A stretch of DNA of 64,000 bases, taken from NCBI GenBank assembly GCA_964611035.1, contig CAZSWT010000010.1, positions 1-64,000 on the forward strand, given 5' to 3'. The notes under the pieces are model-generated. The model was not told the DNA's origin. It worked only from the letters and a program-made list of their open reading frames with translations, and ran no database searches. This DNA comes from B33-G16 sp964611035 (lineage in GTDB: Bacteria > Desulfobacterota > DSM-4660 > Desulfatiglandales > B25-G16). Positions 34,243 to 42,659 of this stretch are shown one piece after another (positions within the stretch are counted from its first letter, which is position 1; the number at the start of each line of letters is the position of its first letter). A program made the position numbers and the translations under genes.

Positions 34243-34307
34243 TTAAAGTTATTATGATTCCTTAATTCCTCAATCCACAATCCCTGAATCGTAACGGTTT
34301 ACAAGTT

Positions 34308-35747
34308 ATGGATTTTACAATAAAAAAGATAGACGAATGGCGTTTCCTCATACCAAAAACTGGTGCTATGAGGGTGCCAGGGCTTATCTTTTCCAGCTCT
34401 GAGTTAATGCCAAATATAAAAGATGATCAAAGCCTTCAACAGGTAGTTAATGTGGCCACGCTCCCTGGTATTGTCAAACATTCGCTTGCTATGCCAGATA
34501 TACATTGGGGGTATGGATTCCCTATAGGAGGGGTGGCGGCCTTTAATATGGAAGAAGGGATAATTTCACCAGGGGGAGTTGGCTACGACATAAACTGCGG
34601 TGTCAGGCTTCTGGCTACCTCTCTTGTGGCACATGAGATCAGGCCTCGGATAAAAGAGCTTGTTTTAGCCCTCTTTAAAAATATCCCTACAGGCGTTGGC
34701 TCCAGAGGAAGGATACGGCTATCAAAAAAGGAGGAGAGAAAGGTAGCTGTTGAGGGCGCTTCCTGGGCGATTAGTCAAGGCATGGGAGAAAAAGAGGATT
34801 TAGAAAGAACAGAGGATCATGGGGTCATGAAAGGGGCTGATCCCGGGGTGATAAGTGACAGGGCATTTAAACGGGGGCACGATGAACTCGGAACGCTTGG
34901 CTCTGGTAATCATTTTTTGGAGATACAGGTAGTTGATGAGATATATGATCCAAAAATAGCGAATGTTTTTAATCTTTTTGAAGGTCAGCTCACCGTACTT
35001 ATTCATACAGGATCACGGGGATTTGGTCATCAGGTCTGCGATGATTTCTTAAAGGATATGGTAACCCATGTGAGAGAGTCAGGATTTACTCTGCCTGATC
35101 GACAGTTAGCCTGTGCGTATATTACATCTGACATGGGGAAAAGATATCTCTCGGGTATGGCCTGCGCAGCAAACTATGCCTGGGCAAACAGGCAGATAAT
35201 CATGCACTGGACAAAAGAGACATTTGAGAAGGTCTTACAAATAAGCCCCGATGACCTGAAGATGGAGCTTCTCTATGATGTTTGCCACAACATTGCCAAA
35301 TTAGAGACACATGTAGTAGATGGCAAAAAGGTTACCCTGTGCGTTCACCGAAAAGGAGCTACCCGATCCCTTCCACCTGGCCACCCAGATGTCCCCCAAA
35401 GATATAGGAAGGTAGGGCAGCCGGTCCTCATACCTGGTGACATGGGCACTTACTCCTATGTATTGGCAGGCTCTCAAAAGGCTATGGAAGAGTCCTTTGG
35501 CTCGACCTGCCATGGGGCAGGCAGGCTTTTAAGCAGAAGGCAGGCCATTAAGCTGGCAAAAGGTAGGTCCATAAACCGAGAACTGGAAGACAAGGGCATC
35601 TTTGTTCAATCCAGAGGTCGGACGACTTTAAAAGAGGAGATCTCCGAGGCCTATAAGGATGTCTCTTTAGTGGTTGAGGCTGTCCATATGGCCGGGTTGG
35701 CAAAAAAGGTAGCCCGCTTAAGGCCACTTGGTGTGATAAAAGGCTAA
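34308..35747 (+). CDS. rtcB: RNA-splicing ligase RtcB
   Basis: A 479-residue RtcB. Signatures: MPDIHWGYGFPIGGVAAF, GGVGYDINCGVRLL (metal-binding D and C), LGSGNHFLEIQ, LIHTGSRGFGHQ and STCHGAGRLLSR with the histidine that is guanylylated in the family. RtcB joins 2',3'-cyclic phosphate (or 3'-phosphate) and 5'-OH RNA ends using GTP and Mn2+, in tRNA splicing or RNA repair. It follows archease, its activator. Confidence 0.97.
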   Translation: MDFTIKKIDEWRFLIPKTGAMRVPGLIFSSSELMPNIKDDQSLQQVVNVATLPGIVKHSLAMPDIHWGYGFPIGGVAAFNMEEGIISPGGVGYDINCGVRLLATSLVAHEIRPRIKELVLALFKNIPTGVGSRGRIRLSKKEERKVAVEGASWAISQGMGEKEDLERTEDHGVMKGADPGVISDRAFKRGHDELGTLGSGNHFLEIQVVDEIYDPKIANVFNLFEGQLTVLIHTGSRGFGHQVCDDFLKDMVTHVRESGFTLPDRQLACAYITSDMGKRYLSGMACAANYAWANRQIIMHWTKETFEKVLQISPDDLKMELLYDVCHNIAKLETHVVDGKKVTLCVHRKGATRSLPPGHPDVPQRYRKVGQPVLIPGDMGTYSYVLAGSQKAMEESFGSTCHGAGRLLSRRQAIKLAKGRSINRELEDKGIFVQSRGRTTLKEEISEAYKDVSLVVEAVHMAGLAKKVARLRPLGVIKG

Positions 35748-35785
35748 GAGTAGTTGTGCAAAAGGTGGGTACCAAACTTTTTCAT

Positions 35786-36703
35786 CTAACCGTTCTTGTG
35801 TGCCCAGAGATCCAAACCCCAGAGAACCAGAATACCAATAAACATAAAGAGCAGCGCAAGACCAACCTCTATGGTAAAAGAAGAAGGGATGATATTGCTT
35901 TGGAGAGAAGGAATTTCCTTTCCATGACTGTCGATAAAAGTGGTTATGGTCTCTTTCCACGGCCATATTTTTCTCAACGAGCCAAGCATGAGACCAATCA
36001 GGATTGCCATGGTCAGATCATGGTATTTTTTAAGAAGCCATCCTAATATCTGAGCAAAGCTTATAAGTCCCGTTAGGGCGCCAGCTCCTATAATGAAAAG
36101 GGTAAAAAAATCTTTGTTGTTTAATGCCTCAAGGATGTAGCGATATTTTCCCAGCAGCACCAGGATATAGGCGCCTGATATCCCGGGCAGAATCATTGCG
36201 CAGATGGCAATAAAACCGCTTGCAAAGATAAACCACGGGGCATTCGGTGTAGCTACAGGTATTACACCAAACAAAAAATAGGCGGCAATTGTCCCGAATG
36301 CTATCGCAACAATGGTAGTTATTCTCCATTTTTTTACCACTCTGCTGACTGTAATTACAGAGGATAAAATCAATCCAAAGAAAAAGGACCAGACAATAAC
36401 TGGATAACTGTCTAAAAGCCAACCCAGTACCCCTGCCAGAGAGAAGGTAGCCAGTAAAATACCCAGGCCCACAGGTACAAGAAAATGCCAGGAAACAGAT
36501 AAGAGTGCCTCTTTGATGTTAAAGTTGGTGATAAGCCGCAAGAATTTGAGATTAATTGAACGGATTGCATTAATGAGTTCTTCATATATGCCAAGGATGA
36601 GTGCCATGGTTCCCCCTGATACACCAGGAATAACATTTGCTGCACCCATTAAAAATCCTTTAATTGTAAGAATAATAAAATTAAGGTACGATTGTGATGA
36701 CAT
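35786..36703 (-). CDS. DUF368 membrane protein, undecaprenyl-phosphate translocase-like (PopT)
   Basis: A 305-residue protein with about eight to ten hydrophobic segments. The repeated motif GAANVIPGVSGGTMALILGIYEELI (start) and AICAMILPGISGAYILVLLGKY (middle) is the DUF368 signature. DUF368 proteins have been shown to return undecaprenyl phosphate across the inner membrane in some bacteria. The next non-IS gene on this strand is uppP, which acts in the same lipid-carrier cycle; the two were probably neighbours before the insertion element arrived. Confidence 0.85.
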   Translation of the reverse strand: MSSQSYLNFIILTIKGFLMGAANVIPGVSGGTMALILGIYEELINAIRSINLKFLRLITNFNIKEALLSVSWHFLVPVGLGILLATFSLAGVLGWLLDSYPVIVWSFFFGLILSSVITVSRVVKKWRITTIVAIAFGTIAAYFLFGVIPVATPNAPWFIFASGFIAICAMILPGISGAYILVLLGKYRYILEALNNKDFFTLFIIGAGALTGLISFAQILGWLLKKYHDLTMAILIGLMLGSLRKIWPWKETITTFIDSHGKEIPSLQSNIIPSSFTIEVGLALLFMFIGILVLWGLDLWAHKNG

Positions 36704-36843
36704 AATTTGCTATTTTTTCCTATGTTATAATATAATTCACCGCAGAGCCGCAGAGATCGCTGAGGGTTATTTGCTGAGTAGTTACTATATTTTTAACATT
36801 AACAATTTATACTGATCAACCCATCAGGGCAACAGTTACCTAA

Positions 36844-38140
36844 GGGATCGTTAAAAAATAACTATAACATTTATCATACTCGAGGTGAAAGCGTATAGTT
36901 CCATTCACCATGGAATTCGTGAGGAGTGATTTGAAGCTTTTTCATTTCTTGGTCTGTAACCTTTAGCCCTTTTGGATATTTGTTGACGTCGAGTTCACAT
37001 TGAACTCTTAATCCTGACTTTGTGCCGGTGGACGCAATAAGATTGATAATCACCTCATGGCTGATCAATGGCTTGCCTCGCCAATTCATTGTTATAAAGG
37101 AAAAGAGTCGATGTTCGATCTTATTCCATTTGCTTGTTCCAGGTGGAAAATGACACACCGTTATAATCAGTCCGGTTTCATCAGACAGCCTTTGCAGCTC
37201 CTTTTTCCACAACCTGACTCGATATCCATTGCTCCCACCACTGTCGGCGGTAATCAAAAGTCTGGTCGCTTTTGGATACACCTCCTTGCCCATCTTATGC
37301 CACCAGCGACGAATACTTTCCACAGCAAAAGCGGATGTGTCATGGTCGGTCCCAAGGTTAACCCAGCCAGCATTCTCGGTCACATCGTAGACGCCGTATG
37401 GTGCAACCTTTCCAGATTCCAGGGCAAAATCATGGACTCGCACCCTCTCCGGCTTTCCCTTCGGCCGCCACTGGTGCCCAGCATTCTTGAAATCACCAAC
37501 CAGTTCTTTTTTCTTTGTATCAACAGATATTATCGGTTGATGATCTTCTTGGAATATCTCCACCTGTTCATAAATGTATGTAAACTGAGCATCGCGGTCA
37601 GGATGAAAACTGCCCTCTTTCACTTTTTGGTTGGCCTGGAGGCTGTATCCCATATCTTTCAACAGAGCAGCTACTGCAACATGACTGACTTGGATCCCCA
37701 TTTTCTCCAGCTCATTAGCGAGCACCCTTACACTCTTACAGGTCCATCTCAAAGGCGATTCCGGATCACCTCGGGTGACAGGCTCTACCAGGGACTCAAG
37801 TCTATCTCTTATATCCGGATACTTATCCTCAAGGCGCTTTCTCCCGCCGCCAGGACGGCGGACAGCGGAAGGCATAGGGGTTGGCTTTGCCTCCCGGAGT
37901 TCTTTACAACCTTCAGTAATGGCCCTGCGAGAGATGCCAGTTGCCCGGGAAGTGGCGGTAATGCCACCATGCTCTGAAACAATTGCTTCTGCTGCCGCCC
38001 AAAGCCGACGGGTACGTTCATCAAGAATGGGCGACAGAAGATCAAAACGTTTTCGGATTGGTTCCAATGGCATGTAAACATCATACTATACCTTTAAGGA
38101 AAAAGCAATCAATTTGTTACAGTTATTTTTTAACGACGCC
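36844..38140 (-). mobile_element. Complete ISAzo13-like insertion sequence
   Basis: Terminal inverted repeats: the left end reads TCGTTAAAAAATAACTATAA from 36848, and the right end, read inward from 38140, has TCGTTAAAAAATAACTGTAA. Outside both ends stands TAA (36841-36843 and 38141-38143), a candidate 3-bp target duplication. The transposase frame is intact, so the element may be active. It separates popT and uppP. CGCAGAG-rich palindromic words flank it on both sides (36,737 and 38,155). Confidence 0.85.
36874..38073 (-). CDS. ISAzo13-family transposase
   Basis: A 399-residue DDE transposase. An N-terminal helix-turn-helix region (TATSRATGISRRAITEGCKEL) is followed by GGGRKRLEDKYPDI, SVDTKKKELVGDFKNAG (first D), ITADSGGSNG (second D) and GTSKWNKIEHRLFSFI (E). 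This arrangement matches the Rhodopirellula-type transposase domain used by the ISAzo13 family. The gene fills almost the whole element and shows no disruption. Confidence 0.88.
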   Translation of the reverse strand: MPLEPIRKRFDLLSPILDERTRRLWAAAEAIVSEHGGITATSRATGISRRAITEGCKELREAKPTPMPSAVRRPGGGRKRLEDKYPDIRDRLESLVEPVTRGDPESPLRWTCKSVRVLANELEKMGIQVSHVAVAALLKDMGYSLQANQKVKEGSFHPDRDAQFTYIYEQVEIFQEDHQPIISVDTKKKELVGDFKNAGHQWRPKGKPERVRVHDFALESGKVAPYGVYDVTENAGWVNLGTDHDTSAFAVESIRRWWHKMGKEVYPKATRLLITADSGGSNGYRVRLWKKELQRLSDETGLIITVCHFPPGTSKWNKIEHRLFSFITMNWRGKPLISHEVIINLIASTGTKSGLRVQCELDVNKYPKGLKVTDQEMKKLQITPHEFHGEWNYTLSPRV

Positions 38141-38183
38141 TAAGCCTGTTATTGTATCTCTGCGGTGAAATTTTTTTTGGTAA

Positions 38184-39002
38184 TCAAGCAATAAGAATGG
38201 CTGCAATGCCTGCCAGAAAACAATATGGTGAAAAGTAATAGAGATTCCCCTTTTTTACCATATTCATGGTTATCTTCAGGGCTATAAGGCCTACCAGGAA
38301 AGAGACAAAAATCCCTGCAAAAAAAGGTATAAAGCCGATTTCAGTTATCTCTGTTATGTCAAATTTTAATATTGTTGCCCCTATAATAGCAGGGATTGAG
38401 AGCAGGAAGGAAAACCGTCCAGCGAGTTCCCGCTTGAGACCGCAGAAAAGGCCGCATACTATGGTTGCCCCAGACCTACTAATGCCGGGAATAATAGCGG
38501 CTCCCTGTGCTATACCTATGCCAAGGGATACAATGAGACCAACGTTGCTTTTTTTTGTGAAATAATCAGGGATAAATCTACTTGCTCCCAGAATTGCCCC
38601 GGTAACTATTAACATAAAACCAACAAAGAAGGGTGATCCAAACATTTTTTGAAAGAAGGGGCCAAAGAGTATCCCTATAAGTCCTGTAGGAATTGTGCCT
38701 ATCACAATCCATAAGATAAGAGCTGCATAAGGGAATTGTTGGATTTTACTGCTGGGGTTTTGTTTTCGAAAAACTGTTCCAATAAGGCCTATACCTTCAT
38801 AGATCATCATTTTTATGTCAGCCCGGAAGAATATTAAAACCGCCAGGAGGGTGCCTATATGGAGAGATATATCTAACAGCACCTCAGGATTTTTTAACCC
38901 AATGAGGTTCTGAAATATAACCAGATGGCCAGAACTGCTGATAGGCAAAAATTCTGTTAGTCCCTGAATGATCCCTAAAAAAATAGTTTGTTCAATATCC
39001 AT
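38184..39002 (-). CDS. uppP: Undecaprenyl-diphosphatase (BacA/UppP)
   Basis: The 272 residues show the family signatures GLTEFLPISSSGHLV (residues 14-28, catalytic E and S region) and PGISRSGATIVCGL (about residue 165), with eight hydrophobic segments. It removes the terminal phosphate from undecaprenyl diphosphate on the periplasmic face, recycling the carrier for cell-wall and glycan synthesis. Together with popT upstream, it covers two steps of the same cycle. Confidence 0.95.
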   Translation of the reverse strand: MDIEQTIFLGIIQGLTEFLPISSSGHLVIFQNLIGLKNPEVLLDISLHIGTLLAVLIFFRADIKMMIYEGIGLIGTVFRKQNPSSKIQQFPYAALILWIVIGTIPTGLIGILFGPFFQKMFGSPFFVGFMLIVTGAILGASRFIPDYFTKKSNVGLIVSLGIGIAQGAAIIPGISRSGATIVCGLFCGLKRELAGRFSFLLSIPAIIGATILKFDITEITEIGFIPFFAGIFVSFLVGLIALKITMNMVKKGNLYYFSPYCFLAGIAAILIA

Positions 39003-39174
39003 CTAAAATAAATCTCATCTTTCAAAAATATCCTTATTTTTCTATACGTTAATTAAGGAAATAGCAAACGCTAAATAGCAGTTACTAATAGACAAACAGT
39101 TATTATTGTTGTATTTAATTATAAGTAACGATTTTTTCCATCGTATAAAAAAACCTTAATTAAGGAGGGTACTC

Positions 39175-40230
39175 ATGGTTGATAACATTTATAAGCTTTT
39201 AGGCAAAGAAAAGGCAGAATATCTACTCAGTCATACCTGTACTACTATCAGCAAGGGAAGATTAAAAACCCCTTCCCCTGATTTCATTGATCAGGTATTT
39301 ATTGACACAGACAGACCAAATAGTGTTTTAAGAAACCTACAGTCAGTTTTCAGTCATGGCCGCTTAAAGGATACTGGTTATCTTTCTATCCTCCCGGTTG
39401 ATCAAGGTATAGAGCACTCTGGCGGAGCCTCCTTTGCGCCTAACCCGGATTACTTTGATCCCGCTAATATCGTAAAGCTTGCTCTTGAGGCAGGATGTAA
39501 TGCGGTTACATCAACACTTGGTGTGCTCGGCGCTGTAAGCAGGAGATATGCCCATAAAATCCCCTTTATTATGAAGTTCAATCATAATGAATTGCTGACA
39601 TACCCCAATAAATATGACCAGATCTTTTTTGCTCAGATTGAACAGGCATTTGATTTGGGCGCTGTGGGTGCAGGGGCAACCATATACTTTGGATCGGAAG
39701 AGTCAGATAGACAGATTACCGAGGTAAGCGAGGCATTTAAGTTAGCGCATGAATTGGGAATGTTTACGGTTCTCTGGTGTTACCTGAGAAATAATGCCTT
39801 TAAAAAGGATGGCACGGACTATCATGTGAGCGCTGATCTTACTGGTCAGGCAAACCATCTCGGCGCTACTATCGAGGCTGATATCATAAAGCAAAAACTG
39901 CCGGAAAATAATGGCGGCTTTACTGCCTTGAACTTTGGCAAGACCCATGAAAAGGTTTATACGGAACTGACATCTGAACATCCCATAGACCTTGTCAGGT
40001 ATCAGGTAGCTAACAATTATATGGGGAGGGTTGGCCTGATAAATTCTGGAGGTCCTTCCGGAGAAAACGATCTTGCCGATGCAGTTTACACTGCGGTTGT
40101 CAACAAAAGAGGCGGAGGAATGGGGCTAATAACAGGAAGGAAGACCTTTCAGAAGCCCTTAAAAGAGGGGATAGAAATATTTCATGCTGTGCAGGATGTG
40201 TATCTGAGCAAAGAAATAACAATTGCATGA
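39175..40230 (+). CDS. Fructose-bisphosphate aldolase class I (DhnA/FbaB type)
   Basis: A 351-residue TIM-barrel aldolase of the DhnA family: ILPVDQGIEHSGGASFAPNP (residues ~74-93), STLGVLGAVSRRYA, PFIMKFNHNELL, ATIYFGSEESDRQ and the phosphate-binding LINSGGPSGENDL. It cleaves or forms fructose 1,6-bisphosphate in glycolysis and gluconeogenesis through a Schiff base. AAGGAGGG precedes the ATG and lies partly within the palindrome CCTTAATTAAGG. Single gene between UppP and a divergent-end transglycosylase. Confidence 0.92.
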   Translation: MVDNIYKLLGKEKAEYLLSHTCTTISKGRLKTPSPDFIDQVFIDTDRPNSVLRNLQSVFSHGRLKDTGYLSILPVDQGIEHSGGASFAPNPDYFDPANIVKLALEAGCNAVTSTLGVLGAVSRRYAHKIPFIMKFNHNELLTYPNKYDQIFFAQIEQAFDLGAVGAGATIYFGSEESDRQITEVSEAFKLAHELGMFTVLWCYLRNNAFKKDGTDYHVSADLTGQANHLGATIEADIIKQKLPENNGGFTALNFGKTHEKVYTELTSEHPIDLVRYQVANNYMGRVGLINSGGPSGENDLADAVYTAVVNKRGGGMGLITGRKTFQKPLKEGIEIFHAVQDVYLSKEITIA

Positions 40231-40259
40231 GGTGTGCATCAGCGTTCAGCTAATAGCTA

Positions 40260-41156
40260 TCAGCTATCAGCTTTCTTATGCCAATAACGGCTAAGCTTCT
40301 CAGCTAACTCGAGTACTGTGTTAGCATAATAAATGCTGTTATTGTATTTGAGGATGATCTTTTTTTTCTTTGTGTAATTATTATCCTCTCTCCATTTATG
40401 GGCTTTAAGGTAAGAAGCGATGCTGGCAATGGCATCGTCATGTTCAAAAAGATTAACCTCATTATCGCCATTTCCATCAGATCCGTATTTTTTGATATTT
40501 GAAGGAAGGAACTGCGGCAGCCCAATAGCACCTTCTGTTGAGCCCTTTATAGTAAAAGGATCAATATTGCGTTCCTTGGCATAGGCGAGAAGGGCCTTTA
40601 GTTCCCTGTAGGCTCTGGCACTCTTTTTCTTGAGCTTTATTTTAATCTGGTTGGGAGTCAGGGTTGACTTCTCTTTTACGGGAATTTGGTTAACAATCTG
40701 TTGGTAAATTTCTGCTTGTAAGGAAAGTGACTGTGTTACCAAAATATTTACTGTGTTAACGTAACCGGTATAATTTCCAAATGCAGTCTCTACCGAAAGG
40801 ATTGCTACCACCACAGGGGCGGAGACACCGAAATGGTTTTCTGCCTTTTTAAGGGTTGTATCATGGGTTTTGAGGTAGGAGACAGCCTTGTTTACTGAGT
40901 CTTGTGTGAGAAACTGGGCATAGTTGAGATTGGCCTCTTTTCTGATCAGGCTTAGAGCTACTACTTCGTACATCAGCTCAAGCTCCGGATGAGTAAAAAA
41001 AGTGTGGAGATATTTTTCCTCTATGCCATCCATCTGTAAACGCGTAAGTAAATTTTCAAAGACCGGATTAACATCATTGGCATAGGCAGGATTCAAAAAT
41101 AGCAGCTGCGCTGTAAGCAGAAAAATAAAAAGAATATATGTGGTTAGATATTTCAT
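40260..41156 (-). CDS. Lytic murein transglycosylase, MltB family
   Basis: The 298 residues begin with a signal peptide (MKYLTTYILFIFLLTAQLLF, cleavage likely after AYA). The catalytic glutamate sits in VAILSVETAFGNYTG, followed by RELKALLAYAKERNIDPFTIKGSTEGAIGLPQFLPSN and DGNGDNEVNLFEHDDAIASIASYL, all MltB-type motifs. It cleaves peptidoglycan glycan strands in the periplasm, forming anhydro ends. There is no lipobox cysteine, so it is probably soluble. Confidence 0.9.
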   Translation of the reverse strand: MKYLTTYILFIFLLTAQLLFLNPAYANDVNPVFENLLTRLQMDGIEEKYLHTFFTHPELELMYEVVALSLIRKEANLNYAQFLTQDSVNKAVSYLKTHDTTLKKAENHFGVSAPVVVAILSVETAFGNYTGYVNTVNILVTQSLSLQAEIYQQIVNQIPVKEKSTLTPNQIKIKLKKKSARAYRELKALLAYAKERNIDPFTIKGSTEGAIGLPQFLPSNIKKYGSDGNGDNEVNLFEHDDAIASIASYLKAHKWREDNNYTKKKKIILKYNNSIYYANTVLELAEKLSRYWHKKADS

Positions 41157-41509
41157 AAGATTATCATAGGTGGTAAATAGGCCAAAATTTCGATCGATTA
41201 TAGTATCTAATCAGGTATCTTGCCACAAAGACACAAAGGCACCAAGATTAGAGAATTATTCTTTATTATAGCCTGAGAAAACTCCGGTATTCAATCTATA
41301 TTTATCTCCTCTTTGGGTCCCCGCCTGCCGGATGGCGGGCAGGTTTGTGCTTGGTGGCTGAATAGTTATCGATTATAAAGATAGCAGATTAAACTATAGT
41401 GAACTTCATTGGTCAATTATTTCCGATGTTAATTGTAACAAGATAGACCTTGGATAGATCCTTTGAATATTTTTCCAGATTAGTTCAAGAGAAAAAAATT
41501 TGATTTCAC
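41157..41509. other. Non-coding gap with dispersed repeats
   Basis: No gene. The repeat words CCACAAAGACACAAAGGCAC (41,224 region) and a later TTTGTGCTTGGTGGCTG are a loose inverted pair. Between them is the GC-rich palindrome CCGCCTGCCGGATGGCGGGC, identical to the one inside R1 copy 2. The hgdC gene ends at 41,510, so transcripts of that operon run into this region. Confidence 0.5.
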
Positions 41510-42349
41510 CTAAAAGATTTTGATTTCCTTGAGAGATCGTTCTTTTGTTTCTAAGGATACGCCATCTTTTAAGGCCTTATCAGCTATATCTTTTCCGAGC
41601 AAGGCGGCACCAATAGCACCGGTCAGCAGAGGTTCAGGTGGGACGGCTAAGGTATAACCCAATTTATCGGAAAGTGCCTTCACCAGGCCCACATTTTTTG
41701 CTCCACCGCCTGTAACAACAACTTCTTCTGTCACATGGAGTCTATTTACCATCCTTGAGACCCTGTTAGCCAGTGATTCATGAATGCCGGCAACTAAATC
41801 ATTAAGAGGAATACCTTCTGACAACCTGGCTACGACCTCCTGCTCGGCAAATACAGTGCAGATATTGCTTATTTTTGCAGGATTGTTGCCCTCTAAACCT
41901 ATTTCACCCATTTCTTCTATTTTAATCCCTAATGCATCACCAATAATCTCTAAGAATCTCCCGGTACCAGCAGCACACTTGTCATTCATAACAAAATCTA
42001 CGGGCTTGCCATTGTTGATCTTTATCCCTTTACAATCCTGACCCCCAACATCAATAATTGTCTGAGCCTCAGGGAAAAAATGTGCCACTCCTTTGGCATG
42101 ACAACTAATTTCCGTTATCTGTTTGTCAGCAAACGGGACATTGAGTCTTCCATACCCCGTTGCCACTACATAGGTGATCGCCTCAAAAGGGAGATCACTT
42201 TCCTTTAATGCCTTTTCCATTACCTTATTGGCCAATCTTCTCTGCTCCGGACCGGTAGGCCCTATATTAGAGGCGATGATCCCTTTGTTCATGATCACCA
42301 CCTTTGTCATAGTGGAGCCTATATCAACGCCAGCAAAATACTGTGTCAT
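41510..42349 (-). CDS. 2-hydroxyacyl-CoA dehydratase/benzoyl-CoA reductase activator ATPase (HgdC/BcrA-like)
   Basis: About 279 residues of the BadF/BadG/BcrA/BcrD ATPase family: GVDIGSTMTKVVIM (phosphate 1), IIDVGGQDCKGIKI (phosphate 2), DKCAAGTGRFLE and CTVFAEQEVV, whose cysteines hold the [4Fe-4S] cluster at the dimer interface, and VVVTGGGAKNVGLV. It drives one ATP-coupled low-potential electron into the dehydratase. ATG at 42349 (MTQYFAGVDIG) is preferred over 42370. Only one activator gene is present, so a homodimer is expected. Confidence 0.92.
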   Translation of the reverse strand: MTQYFAGVDIGSTMTKVVIMNKGIIASNIGPTGPEQRRLANKVMEKALKESDLPFEAITYVVATGYGRLNVPFADKQITEISCHAKGVAHFFPEAQTIIDVGGQDCKGIKINNGKPVDFVMNDKCAAGTGRFLEIIGDALGIKIEEMGEIGLEGNNPAKISNICTVFAEQEVVARLSEGIPLNDLVAGIHESLANRVSRMVNRLHVTEEVVVTGGGAKNVGLVKALSDKLGYTLAVPPEPLLTGAIGAALLGKDIADKALKDGVSLETKERSLKEIKIF

Positions 42350-42480
42350 GCCTGTTACCTTGGTAAACAATATTTACTATTTAGTGTCTGAACGAAAACC
42401 TAGAAATATAGTTGTCAAGTTTTGGCCTTAAATCTTCAATGCTTTGAAATTGCATTATTCTTTAATCCAAAATCCGCAAT

Positions 42481-42583
42481 CCCTGGCCCAGACCTGGCTT
42501 GAATGGCCACATTTTTATAGCCTGCTCTTATAAAACATCACAACGAAATAGATTCTTAATATCAAGTCGCACCAGGGCAGGCC
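42481..42583. repeat. Interspersed repeat R1, copy 3
   Basis: CCCTGGCCCAGACCTGGCTT at the left, the central CTCTTATAA and AAGTCGCACCAGGGCAGGCC at the right, in the same order as copies at 5389 and 8609. It lies between the activator gene and the dehydratase subunit gene, filling part of a 300-base gap in that operon. Confidence 0.7.
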
Positions 42584-42659
42584 AAAATCCAAAATCGTGC
42601 CTGAACTGGCTTTTCGTTCAGGCACTATTTAAGCCGTGTAAAGAGCGATGGCTTCTGTA

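Noticed and set aside
37057..37977. Plus-strand 306-residue frame across the insertion sequence
   Set aside because: It is the antisense of the intact ISAzo13-like transposase, which has clear DDE motifs.
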